Source of the DNA: Rhodospirillaceae bacterium
GTDB lineage: Bacteria; Pseudomonadota; Alphaproteobacteria; Rhodospirillales; Casp-alpha2
Direction of reading: 5' to 3'
Length of the DNA stretch: 64,000 bases
NCBI GenBank assembly: GCA_016845145.1
Contig: JAERTE010000112.1
Location: forward strand, 62,001-126,000
Numbering within the stretch: position 1 is the stretch's first letter; every line of letters starts with the position of its first letter. This document shows positions 34,237 through 42,820 of the stretch, piece after piece. The notes below the pieces were generated by a model. That model did no database searches, was not told the origin of the DNA, and was given only the letters and a program-made list of their open reading frames with translations. The position numbers and the translations under genes are program-made.

Positions 34237-34254
34237 CGCACTATATTCTGTGCG
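34237..34254. promoter_or_regulatory. inverted repeat over a putative korA -10 element
   Basis: CGCAC (34237-34241) and GTGCG (34250-34254) flank TATATTCT, so the sequence CGCACTATATTCTGTGCG contains a TATATT -10-like hexamer at 34242-34247 inside a palindrome. No good -35 is visible at 17 or 18 bases, so an activator or repressor is possible. The korA ATG is 42 bases downstream. Confidence 0.35.
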
Positions 34255-34295
34255 TCGGATGGGGGTTCGTTGGATTTGGGACAATAGCCATCGTT

Positions 34296-36167
34296 ATGAA
34301 CATCATGGAAAATCAAGTGTCGGCCCAAGATGCGCTGCGCGAACAGATCGAATCCGCCGTCGTGCGGCTGGCCGGTGATTCCGGCGACGGCATGCAGGTG
34401 ACGGGCGGGCAGTTTACTCTGGCCACCGCATTGGCGGGCAACGACCTCGCCACGTTCCCTGATTATCCCGCTGAGATTCGCGCCCCCGTGGGCACTACGT
34501 TCGGCGTGTCGTCGTTCCAGATCAATTTCGGCAGCCGCGTCATTAAGACGTCCGGTGATAGTTTCGATGTACTGGTCGCCATGAACCCCGCCGCACTGAA
34601 GGTCGAATTGCCGGGCTTGAAACCGGGCGGTGTGATCTTGGTCGATACTCACGATTTTGACGACCGTCACCTGCGCAAGGCCGGCTTGGACAGCAATCCG
34701 CTTGAAGACGGCAGTCTTGATGGTTACCGGGTGATCGAGCTCGACATCTCGCAATTGACACTCGATGCGGTGAGCGGCCTGGGGCTCGGCAAGAAAGAGG
34801 CGCTCCGGTGCAAGAACTTCTGGGCGTTGGGTTATGTCTATTGGATGTTCGCCCGCGACCGCGAACCGACCGTTGAATGGCTCAAGCAGAAGTTCGGTAA
34901 ACTGCCGGGCGTCGCTGAAAGCAATATCGCCGCACTGAACGCAGGCCATGCCCTGGCCGAAACCGCCGAGGAACACGAAGGCTTTCACGGGTTTGTATTG
35001 GCGAAGGCCGAGATCGCACCCGGTGTCTACCGTGCCGTCACCGGCGCCGAAGCGATGGCCTGGGGCCTGGCGGCGGCGGGTGCGCTGGCGGATTTGGAAA
35101 CGGTATTTTGCTCTTACCCCATCACCCCGGCCTCGCCGGTGCTGCATTCGCTGTCGCGTCTGGGTGACTACGGGGTCACGACGTTTCAGGCCGAAGATGA
35201 GATTGCCGCCGTCTGCGCCGCCATCGGCGCATCGTACGCGGGCAAGCTCGGCGTGACGTCGAGTTCGGGCCCCGGCGTGGCGCTCAAAGGTGAAGCATTG
35301 GGGCTTGCCATCAGCATCGAGTTGCCGTTGGTGCTTGTTAACTCGCAGCGCGCTGGGCCGTCCACGGGTCTGCCGACCAAGACCGAGCAGTCGGATCTCT
35401 TTCAGGCCGTCTACGGCCGCAACGGCGATGCGCCGCTGTGCGTGTTGGCGGCGCGCTCGCCGGCGGACTGTTTCGATGTCGCCATTGAGGCGGTGCGCAT
35501 TGCCACCAAATTTATGACACCCGTGATCGTGCTCACCGACGGCTATATCGGCAATGCCGCCGAGCCATGGCTGATCCCGGATGTCGAAAGCATGGAACGC
35601 ATCCCAGTGACGTTCCGCACTGACCCGGAGGGCTTCAAGCCGTTCGCGCGCGACGCCGATACCCTGGCCAGGGCGTGGGCGATCCCGGGTACACCGGGGC
35701 TTGAGCATCGCATCGGCGGCATCGAGAAAGATGCGTCGAGCGGCCATATTTCATACGATCCGGCCAACCACCAGGAAATGACCGACCTGCGCACCCGCAA
35801 AATCATGGGGATTGCCGACGACGTTACGCCGCAAACCGTTGAAGCGGGCGCCTCCTCAGGCCCACTGGCGGTCGTCGGTTGGGGCTCCACCTACGGGCCG
35901 ATCAGCCGCGCGGTGGACAACCTGTTGGCCGAAGGCGTGGATGTCAGTCATGTCCATTTGAGAAACATCTGGCCGTTGCCGGCTAATTTGAAGGACCTGC
36001 TCGGCGGCTTTGAGCGCGTATTGGTGCCCGAGATGAACGACGGCCAACTGGTGGCGCTGCTCAGGAGCGAGTACCTGATCGACGCCGAAGGCCTGAACAA
36101 GGTCACCGGCCAGCCGTTTAAGATCGCCGAACTGGAAAGCGCCATCCGGGCGCGGTTGGAGGCCTGA
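34296..36167 (+). CDS. korA: 2-oxoglutarate:ferredoxin oxidoreductase alpha subunit (gamma-alpha fusion)
   Basis: A 623-residue two-domain subunit. About the first 190 residues form the gamma domain (VVRLAGDSGDGMQVTGGQF, then TFPDYPAEIRAPVGT). The rest is the alpha domain, with CSYPITPASPVLHSL, EDEIAAVCAAIGA, SSGPGVALKGEALGLA and AGPSTGLPTKTEQSD. With KorB it converts 2-oxoglutarate and CoA to succinyl-CoA, CO2 and reduced ferredoxin, or the reverse. The ATG at 34296 overlaps the possible operator region upstream. The fused gamma-alpha form is typical of alphaproteobacterial and Magnetococcus-like enzymes. Substrate is inferred from the family. Confidence 0.92.
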   Translation: MNIMENQVSAQDALREQIESAVVRLAGDSGDGMQVTGGQFTLATALAGNDLATFPDYPAEIRAPVGTTFGVSSFQINFGSRVIKTSGDSFDVLVAMNPAALKVELPGLKPGGVILVDTHDFDDRHLRKAGLDSNPLEDGSLDGYRVIELDISQLTLDAVSGLGLGKKEALRCKNFWALGYVYWMFARDREPTVEWLKQKFGKLPGVAESNIAALNAGHALAETAEEHEGFHGFVLAKAEIAPGVYRAVTGAEAMAWGLAAAGALADLETVFCSYPITPASPVLHSLSRLGDYGVTTFQAEDEIAAVCAAIGASYAGKLGVTSSSGPGVALKGEALGLAISIELPLVLVNSQRAGPSTGLPTKTEQSDLFQAVYGRNGDAPLCVLAARSPADCFDVAIEAVRIATKFMTPVIVLTDGYIGNAAEPWLIPDVESMERIPVTFRTDPEGFKPFARDADTLARAWAIPGTPGLEHRIGGIEKDASSGHISYDPANHQEMTDLRTRKIMGIADDVTPQTVEAGASSGPLAVVGWGSTYGPISRAVDNLLAEGVDVSHVHLRNIWPLPANLKDLLGGFERVLVPEMNDGQLVALLRSEYLIDAEGLNKVTGQPFKIAELESAIRARLEA

Positions 36168-36168
36168 T

Positions 36169-37194
36169 ATGAACGTCGAAGCACCCACGTCCGCCCTGAC
36201 GGCAAAAGATTTCGCCTCCGACCAGGAAGTGCGCTGGTGCCCGGGCTGCGGCGATTACGCCATCCTGCGCGCCGTGCAAAAGGCTTTGGCCGATGTTGGC
36301 GCGCGACCCGAAAACACAGTTTTTGTTTCCGGCATCGGCTGCGCATCGCGGTTTCCCTATTACGTTTCCACCTACGGCTTCCATACCATCCACGGCCGTG
36401 CGCCGGCTTTTGCCACCGGCATCAAGCTGGCCAACCCGGACCTGGATGTGTGGCTGGTGTCGGGTGATGGCGATTCGCTGTCGATTGGCGGCAATCACCT
36501 GATCCATCTGATTCGCCGCAACGTGGATGTGCAGTTTCTGCTGTTCAACAACGAGATCTACGGCCTGACCAAGGGGCAGTATTCACCGACTTCGCGCGTC
36601 GGCACGCGCTCGCCCTCGACGCCGACGGGGTCGGTCGACAGGCCGCTATCTGCCGCGCAGTTGGCCTTGGGCGCGGGCGCGCGGTTTCTGGCGCGTGGCA
36701 TTGACAGCCAGCAAAAAGTGCTGCCCGGTATCTTCAGCCGCGCGCATGCCCACAAAGGCACCTCGTTCGTGGAAATTTTCCAAAATTGCATTGTCTACAA
36801 TGACGGTGTGTTCGCCGACTTCACCGAGAAAGCCGTCGCCGCCGACCGGCAGGTTGTGGCCGAACATGGCCAGCCGCTGATCTTCGGTAAAGACCGCGAA
36901 AAGGGTCTCCGGCTGAAGCCTGGACGGCTGGAGCTTGAAGTGGTCACCATCGGCGCGGACGGCATTACCGAGGCGGATATTCTTGTGCACGACGAGACCG
37001 ATCGTGTGCTTGCGACCATGCTGGCCAGCCTGGAACAACCCGCGGCGCCCGTGGTGATCGGGGTGATCTATTGCGATCCGGCGCCCAGCTATGAGCGCCA
37101 GGTACATGATCACGCGGGCGATGCCAGCAAGATGCAACCCACCGATATCAACGCCTTGCTGCGCCAGGGACATACTTGGACGGTGGATGGGTGA
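36169..37194 (+). CDS. korB: 2-oxoglutarate:ferredoxin oxidoreductase beta subunit
   Basis: A 341-residue thiamine-diphosphate-binding subunit. The N-terminal CPGCGDYAIL motif and GIGCASRFPYY hold cysteines for the [4Fe-4S] cluster, and SGDGDSLSIGGNHLIHL with NNEIYGLTKGQ form the ThDP/Mg site. It starts one base after the korA stop and is followed 27 bases later by the ferredoxin-NADP reductase gene. The two-subunit form without a separate delta ferredoxin subunit means an external ferredoxin is the electron carrier. Confidence 0.94.
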   Translation: MNVEAPTSALTAKDFASDQEVRWCPGCGDYAILRAVQKALADVGARPENTVFVSGIGCASRFPYYVSTYGFHTIHGRAPAFATGIKLANPDLDVWLVSGDGDSLSIGGNHLIHLIRRNVDVQFLLFNNEIYGLTKGQYSPTSRVGTRSPSTPTGSVDRPLSAAQLALGAGARFLARGIDSQQKVLPGIFSRAHAHKGTSFVEIFQNCIVYNDGVFADFTEKAVAADRQVVAEHGQPLIFGKDREKGLRLKPGRLELEVVTIGADGITEADILVHDETDRVLATMLASLEQPAAPVVIGVIYCDPAPSYERQVHDHAGDASKMQPTDINALLRQGHTWTVDG

Positions 37195-37221
37195 GAGCCT
37201 AATTTCTGAAGGGGTGACGTG

Positions 37222-38568
37222 ATGCCCATCAGGGTTGCCATTATCGGTTCCGGTCCTGCCGGTTTCTATACGGCGAGCGCGTTGCTGAAAGACTGCCCCA
37301 ATTGCGAAATCGATATCATTGAGCGCCTGCCAACGCCTTACGGCTTGATCCGTGGCGGAGTCGCGCCCGATCATCAAACCACCAAGAAAGTCGCCAATAA
37401 GTACGAACAAACGGCGCTTATGGAGCGCGTGCGGTTTTACGGCAACATTGAGGTCGGCCGGGATGTCAGCTTGGCAGAGGTGCGCGGATTGTACGACGCC
37501 GTCGTGCTGGCCATTGGCGCGCGCTCGGACCGCAAGTTCACCATTCCCGGCGCCGACAAGCCGGGCGTTTACGGTTCGGCGGCGTTCGTCGGTTGGTATA
37601 ACGGTCATCCCGATTTCCAAAATCTCGACCCGCATCTCGACACATCGGGTGTCGCCGTTGTCGGCAATGGCAATGTGGCCATCGATTGTGCCCGCGTTCT
37701 CATGCGCTCGCCCTACGGCCGGGCGCGTACGGATTTGCCGACCCAAGTGATCGAAGCCATTGACCGCTCGCCCATCCACGAGGTCCATGTGCTGGGGCGG
37801 CGCGGCCCGGCGGACGCAGCGTTCACCAATGTCGAATTGCGCGAGCTTGGCGTGCTCACCGAAGCCGAACCGCGTGTCCGGGCCGAACAACTGCCGTCAG
37901 ATGTCGATGCGGCATTGGCCGGGTACGAGAAACGCGAGAGACGCGTGCGACAACGCAATTTGAATACCTTGGCCGAGTACGCCGAGCGCGCACCGAGCGA
38001 AAAACCGAAATCCCTGCATTTGGAGTTTTTTGCCAGCCCGGTGGAGATAATCGGCGATGGTCGGGTAGAGGCGATCCGCTGTGAACGCACCCAGGTGATT
38101 GATGGCCGCGCCGAAGGGACCGGATCGTTTTTCGAAATTCCCTGCGGCCTGGTGATCGCCGCCATTGGCTACAGGGCCGAACCGCTCGACGGTGCCCCGT
38201 TCGACGAAGCACGCGGTATCATCCCCAACACCTCGGGACGCATTGAGGCGGGGCTTTATGCGGTCGGCTGGATCAAACGCGGACCGGTCGGCGTCATTTC
38301 CACAAACCGTCCCGACGGCCAGCAAGCCGCCAGCCACATTCAGGACGATATCCCACCCGAAGGCGATCCGTCCAAGACCGGCCACCAAGGCCTGGAAGCG
38401 CTATTGCACGAGCGCGCCAGGCGCTGGGTCTGTTTTGACGAATGGAAGCGCATCGACGAAATGGAGCGAATTGCTGGTGGAGACGACGCGCCCCGGCGCA
38501 AGTTCGTATCCGTCGACGAAATGCTCAACGCACTGGACAATGATCACCCGGAGGCCGCAGATGACTAA
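37222..38568 (+). CDS. ferredoxin-NADP reductase (FprA/adrenodoxin-reductase type)
   Basis: A 448-residue flavoprotein. The FAD site is VAIIGSGPAGFYTASALL at the N terminus, followed by PTPYGLIRGGVAPDHQ, the adrenodoxin-reductase signature. The NADP site is VVGNGNVAIDCARVL near 150 and GWIKRGPVGVI near 350. ATG at 37222 is chosen over GTG 37219 because AAGGGG lies at 37209-37214. It sits directly after korB and its last eight bases overlap the rhodanese gene. Together they would connect reduced ferredoxin from KorAB with NADP(H). Confidence 0.92.
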   Translation: MPIRVAIIGSGPAGFYTASALLKDCPNCEIDIIERLPTPYGLIRGGVAPDHQTTKKVANKYEQTALMERVRFYGNIEVGRDVSLAEVRGLYDAVVLAIGARSDRKFTIPGADKPGVYGSAAFVGWYNGHPDFQNLDPHLDTSGVAVVGNGNVAIDCARVLMRSPYGRARTDLPTQVIEAIDRSPIHEVHVLGRRGPADAAFTNVELRELGVLTEAEPRVRAEQLPSDVDAALAGYEKRERRVRQRNLNTLAEYAERAPSEKPKSLHLEFFASPVEIIGDGRVEAIRCERTQVIDGRAEGTGSFFEIPCGLVIAAIGYRAEPLDGAPFDEARGIIPNTSGRIEAGLYAVGWIKRGPVGVISTNRPDGQQAASHIQDDIPPEGDPSKTGHQGLEALLHERARRWVCFDEWKRIDEMERIAGGDDAPRRKFVSVDEMLNALDNDHPEAADD

Positions 38569-39010
38569 ACCGAAACTTCCCAGTGCCGAAGACGGTGCTT
38601 ATGTCGGCGATCTCAGTCCCAAGGAAACATGGGACGCTTTGCAGAGCGTTTCCGGCGCTGTGCTGGTGGATGTGCGCACGGACGCGGAGTTTTCTTATGT
38701 CGGCGTGCCCGATTTGGCCGAACTGGGGACGGAAGCCAAGTTCGTCAACTGGATCGTGTTCCCAACCGGCAACGCCAATCCGGATTTCCTCTCTCAACTC
38801 CAGGCCGCGGCGCCGGATAAAGGCGCCAAGGTCATGTTCCTTTGCCGCTCCGGCGTGCGTTCGCGTTTTGCCGCCGCCGCCGCCACGCAAGCGGGATATG
38901 CGGATTGCTACAATATCCTGGAAGGTTTCGAAGGCGACAAGGACACCGCCGGTCACCGCGGCACCATCGGCGGCTGGAAGGTCGCGGGACTGCCTTGGAA
39001 GCAGGGGTAG
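38561..39010 (+). CDS. rhodanese-domain protein in the kor operon
   Basis: A 149-residue single rhodanese domain protein, beginning MTKPKLPSAEDGAYVGDLSP. The fold motifs are VLVDVRTDAEFSYVGVPDL and the active-site loop CRSGVRS, with the catalytic Cys present. ATG at 38561 follows GGAGG by six bases and overlaps the reductase stop by eight bases, so it is co-translated. The substrate may be an iron-sulfur or sulfur carrier for the ferredoxin-linked enzymes, but this is inference. A weak GGGCGT/ACGCCC hairpin follows at 39012-39032. Confidence 0.88.
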   Translation: MTKPKLPSAEDGAYVGDLSPKETWDALQSVSGAVLVDVRTDAEFSYVGVPDLAELGTEAKFVNWIVFPTGNANPDFLSQLQAAAPDKGAKVMFLCRSGVRSRFAAAAATQAGYADCYNILEGFEGDKDTAGHRGTIGGWKVAGLPWKQG

Positions 39011-39073
39011 GGGGCGTCGGAAGTAAACGCCCATTCCTGTCATTCAGTCACGTTTGGCCGTTACGGTTTCTGG

Positions 39074-39667
39074 TTAAGCGGCGGCAATGCCAAATTCCTG
39101 TACCTTGTTTATCCATCGCTCAATCGTACCGGGCTTAGGTTGGCTGGCACCCGAAAAATGCGTGATTCGCGCTGGCTTGATCCCGACAAACCCTAGGATT
39201 TGATTTCGAAGTTGCCGCAGCATGGCGTTGTGATAGACCCAACGCATGAACCAGCCTGGCGTGTCCGAGGTCATGATGACCCGCCCCGTGCGCCCAGATA
39301 GCATCGGTGTCGGCATGCCCATCCAATCCGTTTCGCGCGTGTTGAAGGTTCGACCCGGCAGGAAAGCTCGATCAAAAAGGCCCTTTAGTTTGGCTGGCAA
39401 CCCACCCCACCACATCGGTGTCGTCAATACCATATGCTCACTCCATTCGATATCCTCCAAAACCTTTTCCAGTACTGCCTCTAGGGGCTTTTGGTTCTCA
39501 TAGCCGCCAAACCCGTAATCGGGGTCAAACGTCAAATCGTGCAAGTGAGTTAGCCGAACCTCGTGGCCTGCTTCGCGAGCCGCTTCGCAATAGACTTCGG
39601 CCAGCGTGCGGTTCAGCGAGTTCTCCGCCGGATGGCCGTTGAGGATGTAGATGCGCTTCGGGTTCAT
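39074..39667 (-). CDS. NAD(P)H-dependent quinone reductase (flavodoxin fold)
   Basis: A 197-residue flavodoxin-like NAD(P)H:quinone oxidoreductase. The N-terminal loop RIYILNGHPAENSLNRTL binds FMN/FAD phosphate, TTPMWWGGLPAKLKGLFDRAF is the conserved centre of the fold, and WMGMPTPMLSGRTG follows. Close relatives reduce quinones or quinone-like toxicants by two electrons. ATG at 39667 follows AAGGAG. It is divergent from a TetR gene with three TGAC-N4-GTCA operators between, so it is probably repressed by TetR and induced by the toxicant. Confidence 0.9.
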   Translation of the reverse strand: MNPKRIYILNGHPAENSLNRTLAEVYCEAAREAGHEVRLTHLHDLTFDPDYGFGGYENQKPLEAVLEKVLEDIEWSEHMVLTTPMWWGGLPAKLKGLFDRAFLPGRTFNTRETDWMGMPTPMLSGRTGRVIMTSDTPGWFMRWVYHNAMLRQLRNQILGFVGIKPARITHFSGASQPKPGTIERWINKVQEFGIAAA

Positions 39668-39683
39668 GATTATCTCCTTATAA

Positions 39684-39695
39684 TGACCGTGGTCA
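39684..39695. promoter_or_regulatory. TetR operator 1
   Basis: TGACCGTGGTCA is an inverted repeat, TGAC-N4-GTCA. It lies about where the quinone reductase transcript should start. Confidence 0.75.
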
Positions 39696-39697
39696 GT

Positions 39698-39726
39698 TTA
39701 ATAGCTTTAAAACTGACCGCGGTCAA
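39698..39726 (-). promoter_or_regulatory. promoter of the quinone reductase gene
   Basis: On the minus strand, TTGACC (39721-39726) and TATTAA (39698-39703) are separated by exactly 17 bases. The -35 overlaps operator 2, and operator 1 covers the expected transcript start, which is a layout for tight repression. Confidence 0.65.
39714..39725. promoter_or_regulatory. TetR operator 2
   Basis: TGACCGCGGTCA is a perfect 12-base palindrome overlapping the -35 of the quinone reductase promoter. Starts of operators 1, 2 and 3 are 30 and 22 bases apart. Confidence 0.78.
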
Positions 39727-39735
39727 TAATTAATT

Positions 39736-39747
39736 TGACCATAGTCA
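39736..39747. promoter_or_regulatory. TetR operator 3
   Basis: TGACCATAGTCA has the same TGAC/GTCA arms with a less symmetric centre. It overlaps TTGACC (39735-39740), a likely -35 for tetR, with GATAAG 17 bases on. This implies autoregulation and a very short or absent leader. Confidence 0.7.
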
Positions 39748-39768
39748 GTTTTATTGCGATAAGCAGGC

Positions 39769-40347
39769 ATGGCCAGAGCTGTCCAGAAGAGAACCCTCAA
39801 AACCCGCGCGCGACTGATCGGGGCGGCTGAGGAAATCATTGCTGAAGGCGGCTTCGAGGCGCTGCGGGTTGAAGAGGTCGTCTTGCGCGCGGGCACGGCC
39901 AAGGGAACCTTCTTTGTTCATTTCAAGGATAAAGACGCGTTGATGGATCTGATTATCGGAGCCCGCATTAACTCACTTCTGGACGTCCTGTCGACAAAAC
40001 CCACACCGATCTCGGTCGAAGAGTTGGTTCGGGCGCTGATGCCGCTTTGTGATTTCATGACTTGCGAGCGCTATGTGTTTGACGTTATTTTGCGCCATTC
40101 CGGTGCAGCTGCGGTGGAGGAGATCGGCCCAATCGCCGCAACTTTCGGACGCCAAATCGACGTCTTTGAAGGTTGGCTTTCTGAGGCTCCGTTCCGACGT
40201 GACATCCCCGCGGGCCTCTTGGCAGAAGGGGTGCAGGCATTCATCATCCAGGCGATGGCGGCACAGTTCTGTGCGCTCAATAATGCCCAGTTGATCCACG
40301 ATCGATTGGAACCTTATCTAAGGGCTTGGCTGACCCCGGAGACTTGA
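39769..40347 (+). CDS. TetR-family repressor
   Basis: A 192-residue TetR-type regulator. The N-terminal helix-turn-helix is KTRARLIGAAEEIIAEGGFE, then LRVEEVVLRAGTAKGTFFVHFKDKD, with the two shown here as successive blocks of the DNA-binding domain. The C-terminal ligand domain holds hydrophobic residues and Cys at CDFMTCERYVF and AAQFCALNN, which could sense electrophiles. It is divergent from the quinone reductase with three operators between. The inducer is unknown. Confidence 0.92.
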   Translation: MARAVQKRTLKTRARLIGAAEEIIAEGGFEALRVEEVVLRAGTAKGTFFVHFKDKDALMDLIIGARINSLLDVLSTKPTPISVEELVRALMPLCDFMTCERYVFDVILRHSGAAAVEEIGPIAATFGRQIDVFEGWLSEAPFRRDIPAGLLAEGVQAFIIQAMAAQFCALNNAQLIHDRLEPYLRAWLTPET

Positions 40348-40358
40348 ATTGCCTGGTT

Positions 40359-40997
40359 CTACGCAGGTAGCGCCAACGCTGAAATCTCCGTGCGCAACTC
40401 GGCGATGCCGTCGCCCTTGCGGGAACTGGTGGTGGCGATTGTCGGATGCGCAGCGCCGTGCGTGGCCAATTCCTTATCGATATTCTGAACTAAGGTTTTC
40501 AACGGCCCTGCCTTCACCTTGTCGCACTTGGTCAGCACAACTTGATAGGGCTGGGCGGCGGTATCGAGCATCTCAAAAATATCGCGATCGGTTGTTTTCA
40601 GACCATGACGGGCGTCCACCAACACGAAGGTGCGGCGCAGGCTGACGCGGCCCTTCAGGTAGGTTTTCACCAAGTTGGTCCATTGCCGAACCTGGTCTTT
40701 AGGCGCGCGGGCGTAGCCGTAACCCGGCAGGTCGGCAATCATCAGCCGCTCCGCCAAGTTGAAGAAATTGATCTGTTGCGTGCGGCCCGGCGTGTTGGAT
40801 GTACGCGCCAATGCCTTCATCCCGACCAGCGCATTGATCAGGCTGGATTTCCCCACATTGGAGCGCCCGGCAAAGGCGATCTCGGGCAAGGTATCGTCAG
40901 GCAACTGCTTGATGTTGGCGCAGCCCAGCACGAACGTGCAGGTCTGGGCGAACAACTGCCGGCCGGCTTCCAACTCTTCAGGTGTAAGCTCGGCCAT
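40359..40997 (-). CDS. engB: ribosome biogenesis GTPase EngB/YihA
   Basis: A 212-residue small GTPase required for large-subunit ribosome assembly. The G motifs are complete: GRSNVGKSSLINAL (G1), GRTQQINFF (G2), DLPGYGYARAP (G3), TKCDKV (G4) and TSSRKGDG (G5). It is 13 bases after yidC and ends 11 bases from the converging TetR gene. It is the last gene of the rpmH-rnpA-yidD-yidC-engB cluster. Confidence 0.96.
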   Translation of the reverse strand: MAELTPEELEAGRQLFAQTCTFVLGCANIKQLPDDTLPEIAFAGRSNVGKSSLINALVGMKALARTSNTPGRTQQINFFNLAERLMIADLPGYGYARAPKDQVRQWTNLVKTYLKGRVSLRRTFVLVDARHGLKTTDRDIFEMLDTAAQPYQVVLTKCDKVKAGPLKTLVQNIDKELATHGAAHPTIATTSSRKGDGIAELRTEISALALPA

Positions 40998-41010
40998 GGC
41001 AGTGCGTTAC

Positions 41011-42813
41011 TTACTGCAGGGCTTCTTTGCCGGTCATGCCCATGCGCCGCATGATCACCCATTGCTGCAGGATCGACAGCAGGTTGTTCCAGGCCCAGTA
41101 GACCACCAGACCGGCTGGGAAACGCGCCAGCAGGAAGGTGAAGAACAACGGCAGGAACAAGAATATCTTGGCCTGCACGGGGTCGGCTGGTTGCGGGTTG
41201 AGCTTTTGCTGCAAGAACATGGTGGCGCCCATGATAATAGGCCAGATGCCGATCATCATGAATTCGGGCGTCGGCCAGGGAATCAAGCCGAACAGCGTGA
41301 ACAGGTTGGTCGGATCGGGCGCCGACAAATCCTGGATCCAGCCGAAGAACGGCGCATGGCGCATTTCGATGGTGACGAACAGTACCTTGTAGAGTGCGAA
41401 GAACACCGGAATCTGAATTAGAATTGGTAAACAACCCGATGCCGGATTGACCTTCTCTTTCTTGTAGAGGTCCATCATTTCCTGGTTCATGCGCATTTTG
41501 TCGTCGCCGAAACGTTCGCGGATTTGCGTCATTTTTGGCTGCAGCTTCTTCATTTTGCTCATCGATGTATAGGATTTGTTGGCGAGCGGGAAGAAAACCA
41601 GTTTGATGCCGACGGTCAGCAGCAGAATGGCGACGCCCAGGTTCAAGACATGGTCGTTAATCCACAACAGGGCATAGAAGATCGGCTTGGTCAGGAAATA
41701 GAACCAGCCGAAATCGATAGCCAGATCAAAACGCCCAATGCCTAAGCTTTCCTCGTAGCCGTCGAGCTGCTTCACTTCCTTGGCGCCGACGAACAGATGA
41801 TTGACGCTCTGTACACTGCCACCGGCTGCCGCCGTCAAGGCTGGGCCGACATAATCCACTTGATAGGTGTCGGCGCCGTTCTGTTTGGAATGCAGGAAGC
41901 GGGAAGTGGCGGTGGTTTTCTGATCGGGCACCAAAGCTGCCAACCAGTATTTATCCGTGATGCCAATCCAGCCGCCGGTGGAGGTTTGTTTGACGGGGCC
42001 GTCCTCAACAAGGTCTTCGTAATCGATTTCCTTCAGCGTTTCCTCGAACACCCCCAAAAGACCTTCATGCAAAATATAGAAACCCGTGGTTTCCGGCGTG
42101 CTACGCCGCGAAACCAGCCCATAGGCGTGCAAAGATTGCGGCGCGCCAGTGGCGTTCACTACTTCTTGGGTGACCGTAAACATGAAGTTGGCGTCGATGG
42201 CGTAGGTGCGCTTGAAGGTCAGGCCCTGGCCGTTGTCCCAGCTGAGTGTCACCGGCGTTTCGGGTGACAGTGAGGCTGTATTGGCGGACCAGACGGTATC
42301 CGCATCGGGGACGGCGAACTTGCCTTTCGGCACCCAACCGAACTGCGCGTAGTAGGCGGTATCCAGGCCTTTTGGCGTCAGGATAACGATATTGGCGCTT
42401 TCGGGATCCAGGGTTTCGCGATAGTCGACCAACACCAGATCGTCGATGACGCCGCCTTTCAGGGCAATGGAGCCTCTGAGACGCGGTGTTTGGATATCGA
42501 TGCGTCCGCCTTTCGCTAAAATTGCCGAGCGTGTCAGCAGAGAGCTAGCGCTGACAGCCGCGCCGGGAACCGTAGGGGCGGTGCCGGCGCTGGGCGTGGT
42601 GGAGGCGGAAGGGGCGGGCGTTGGGATATTGCTCGCGCCTGCGGACGGTGTGGTCTGGGGGGCGGTTTGCGGTGCGCCCGGCACTTGTTGGGACTGTTCA
42701 GCCTGTTGCTCGGGCTCGGGCGGCGGGTTGACCAATTTGAAATAGAATTCCGACGCCAGCAAAATGGCGACCGACAGCACAACAGCCAAAATCAGGTTAC
42801 GATTCTCGATCAT
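41011..42813 (-). CDS. yidC: membrane protein insertase YidC
   Basis: A 600-residue inner-membrane insertase. TM1 is at the N terminus (NLILAVVLSVAILLASEFYF); a Pro/Ala/Thr/Ser-rich linker (about 60 residues) follows, then the large periplasmic P1 domain, and the five-helix core at the C terminus with NKSYTSMSKMKKLQPKM and the GCLPILIQIPVFFALYKVLF region. ATG at 42813 is chosen; an in-frame extension to 42993 crosses yidD. The low-complexity linker after TM1 is longer than in E. coli. It starts seven bases after the yidD stop. Confidence 0.96.
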   Translation of the reverse strand: MIENRNLILAVVLSVAILLASEFYFKLVNPPPEPEQQAEQSQQVPGAPQTAPQTTPSAGASNIPTPAPSASTTPSAGTAPTVPGAAVSASSLLTRSAILAKGGRIDIQTPRLRGSIALKGGVIDDLVLVDYRETLDPESANIVILTPKGLDTAYYAQFGWVPKGKFAVPDADTVWSANTASLSPETPVTLSWDNGQGLTFKRTYAIDANFMFTVTQEVVNATGAPQSLHAYGLVSRRSTPETTGFYILHEGLLGVFEETLKEIDYEDLVEDGPVKQTSTGGWIGITDKYWLAALVPDQKTTATSRFLHSKQNGADTYQVDYVGPALTAAAGGSVQSVNHLFVGAKEVKQLDGYEESLGIGRFDLAIDFGWFYFLTKPIFYALLWINDHVLNLGVAILLLTVGIKLVFFPLANKSYTSMSKMKKLQPKMTQIRERFGDDKMRMNQEMMDLYKKEKVNPASGCLPILIQIPVFFALYKVLFVTIEMRHAPFFGWIQDLSAPDPTNLFTLFGLIPWPTPEFMMIGIWPIIMGATMFLQQKLNPQPADPVQAKIFLFLPLFFTFLLARFPAGLVVYWAWNNLLSILQQWVIMRRMGMTGKEALQ

Positions 42814-42820
42814 GGGTTCT

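Noticed and set aside
32751-35747. A 998-codon minus-strand open frame running from pmbA across korA
   Set aside because: Only the part from 34097 downward matches PmbA. The upstream ~550 codons are antisense to korA, have no domain, and are of biased His/Arg/Gln-rich composition, as expected from the complement of a GC-rich gene.
36646-37890. A 414-codon minus-strand frame opposite korB and the ferredoxin reductase
   Set aside because: It covers two strongly identified genes and has no recognisable domain or ribosome binding site.
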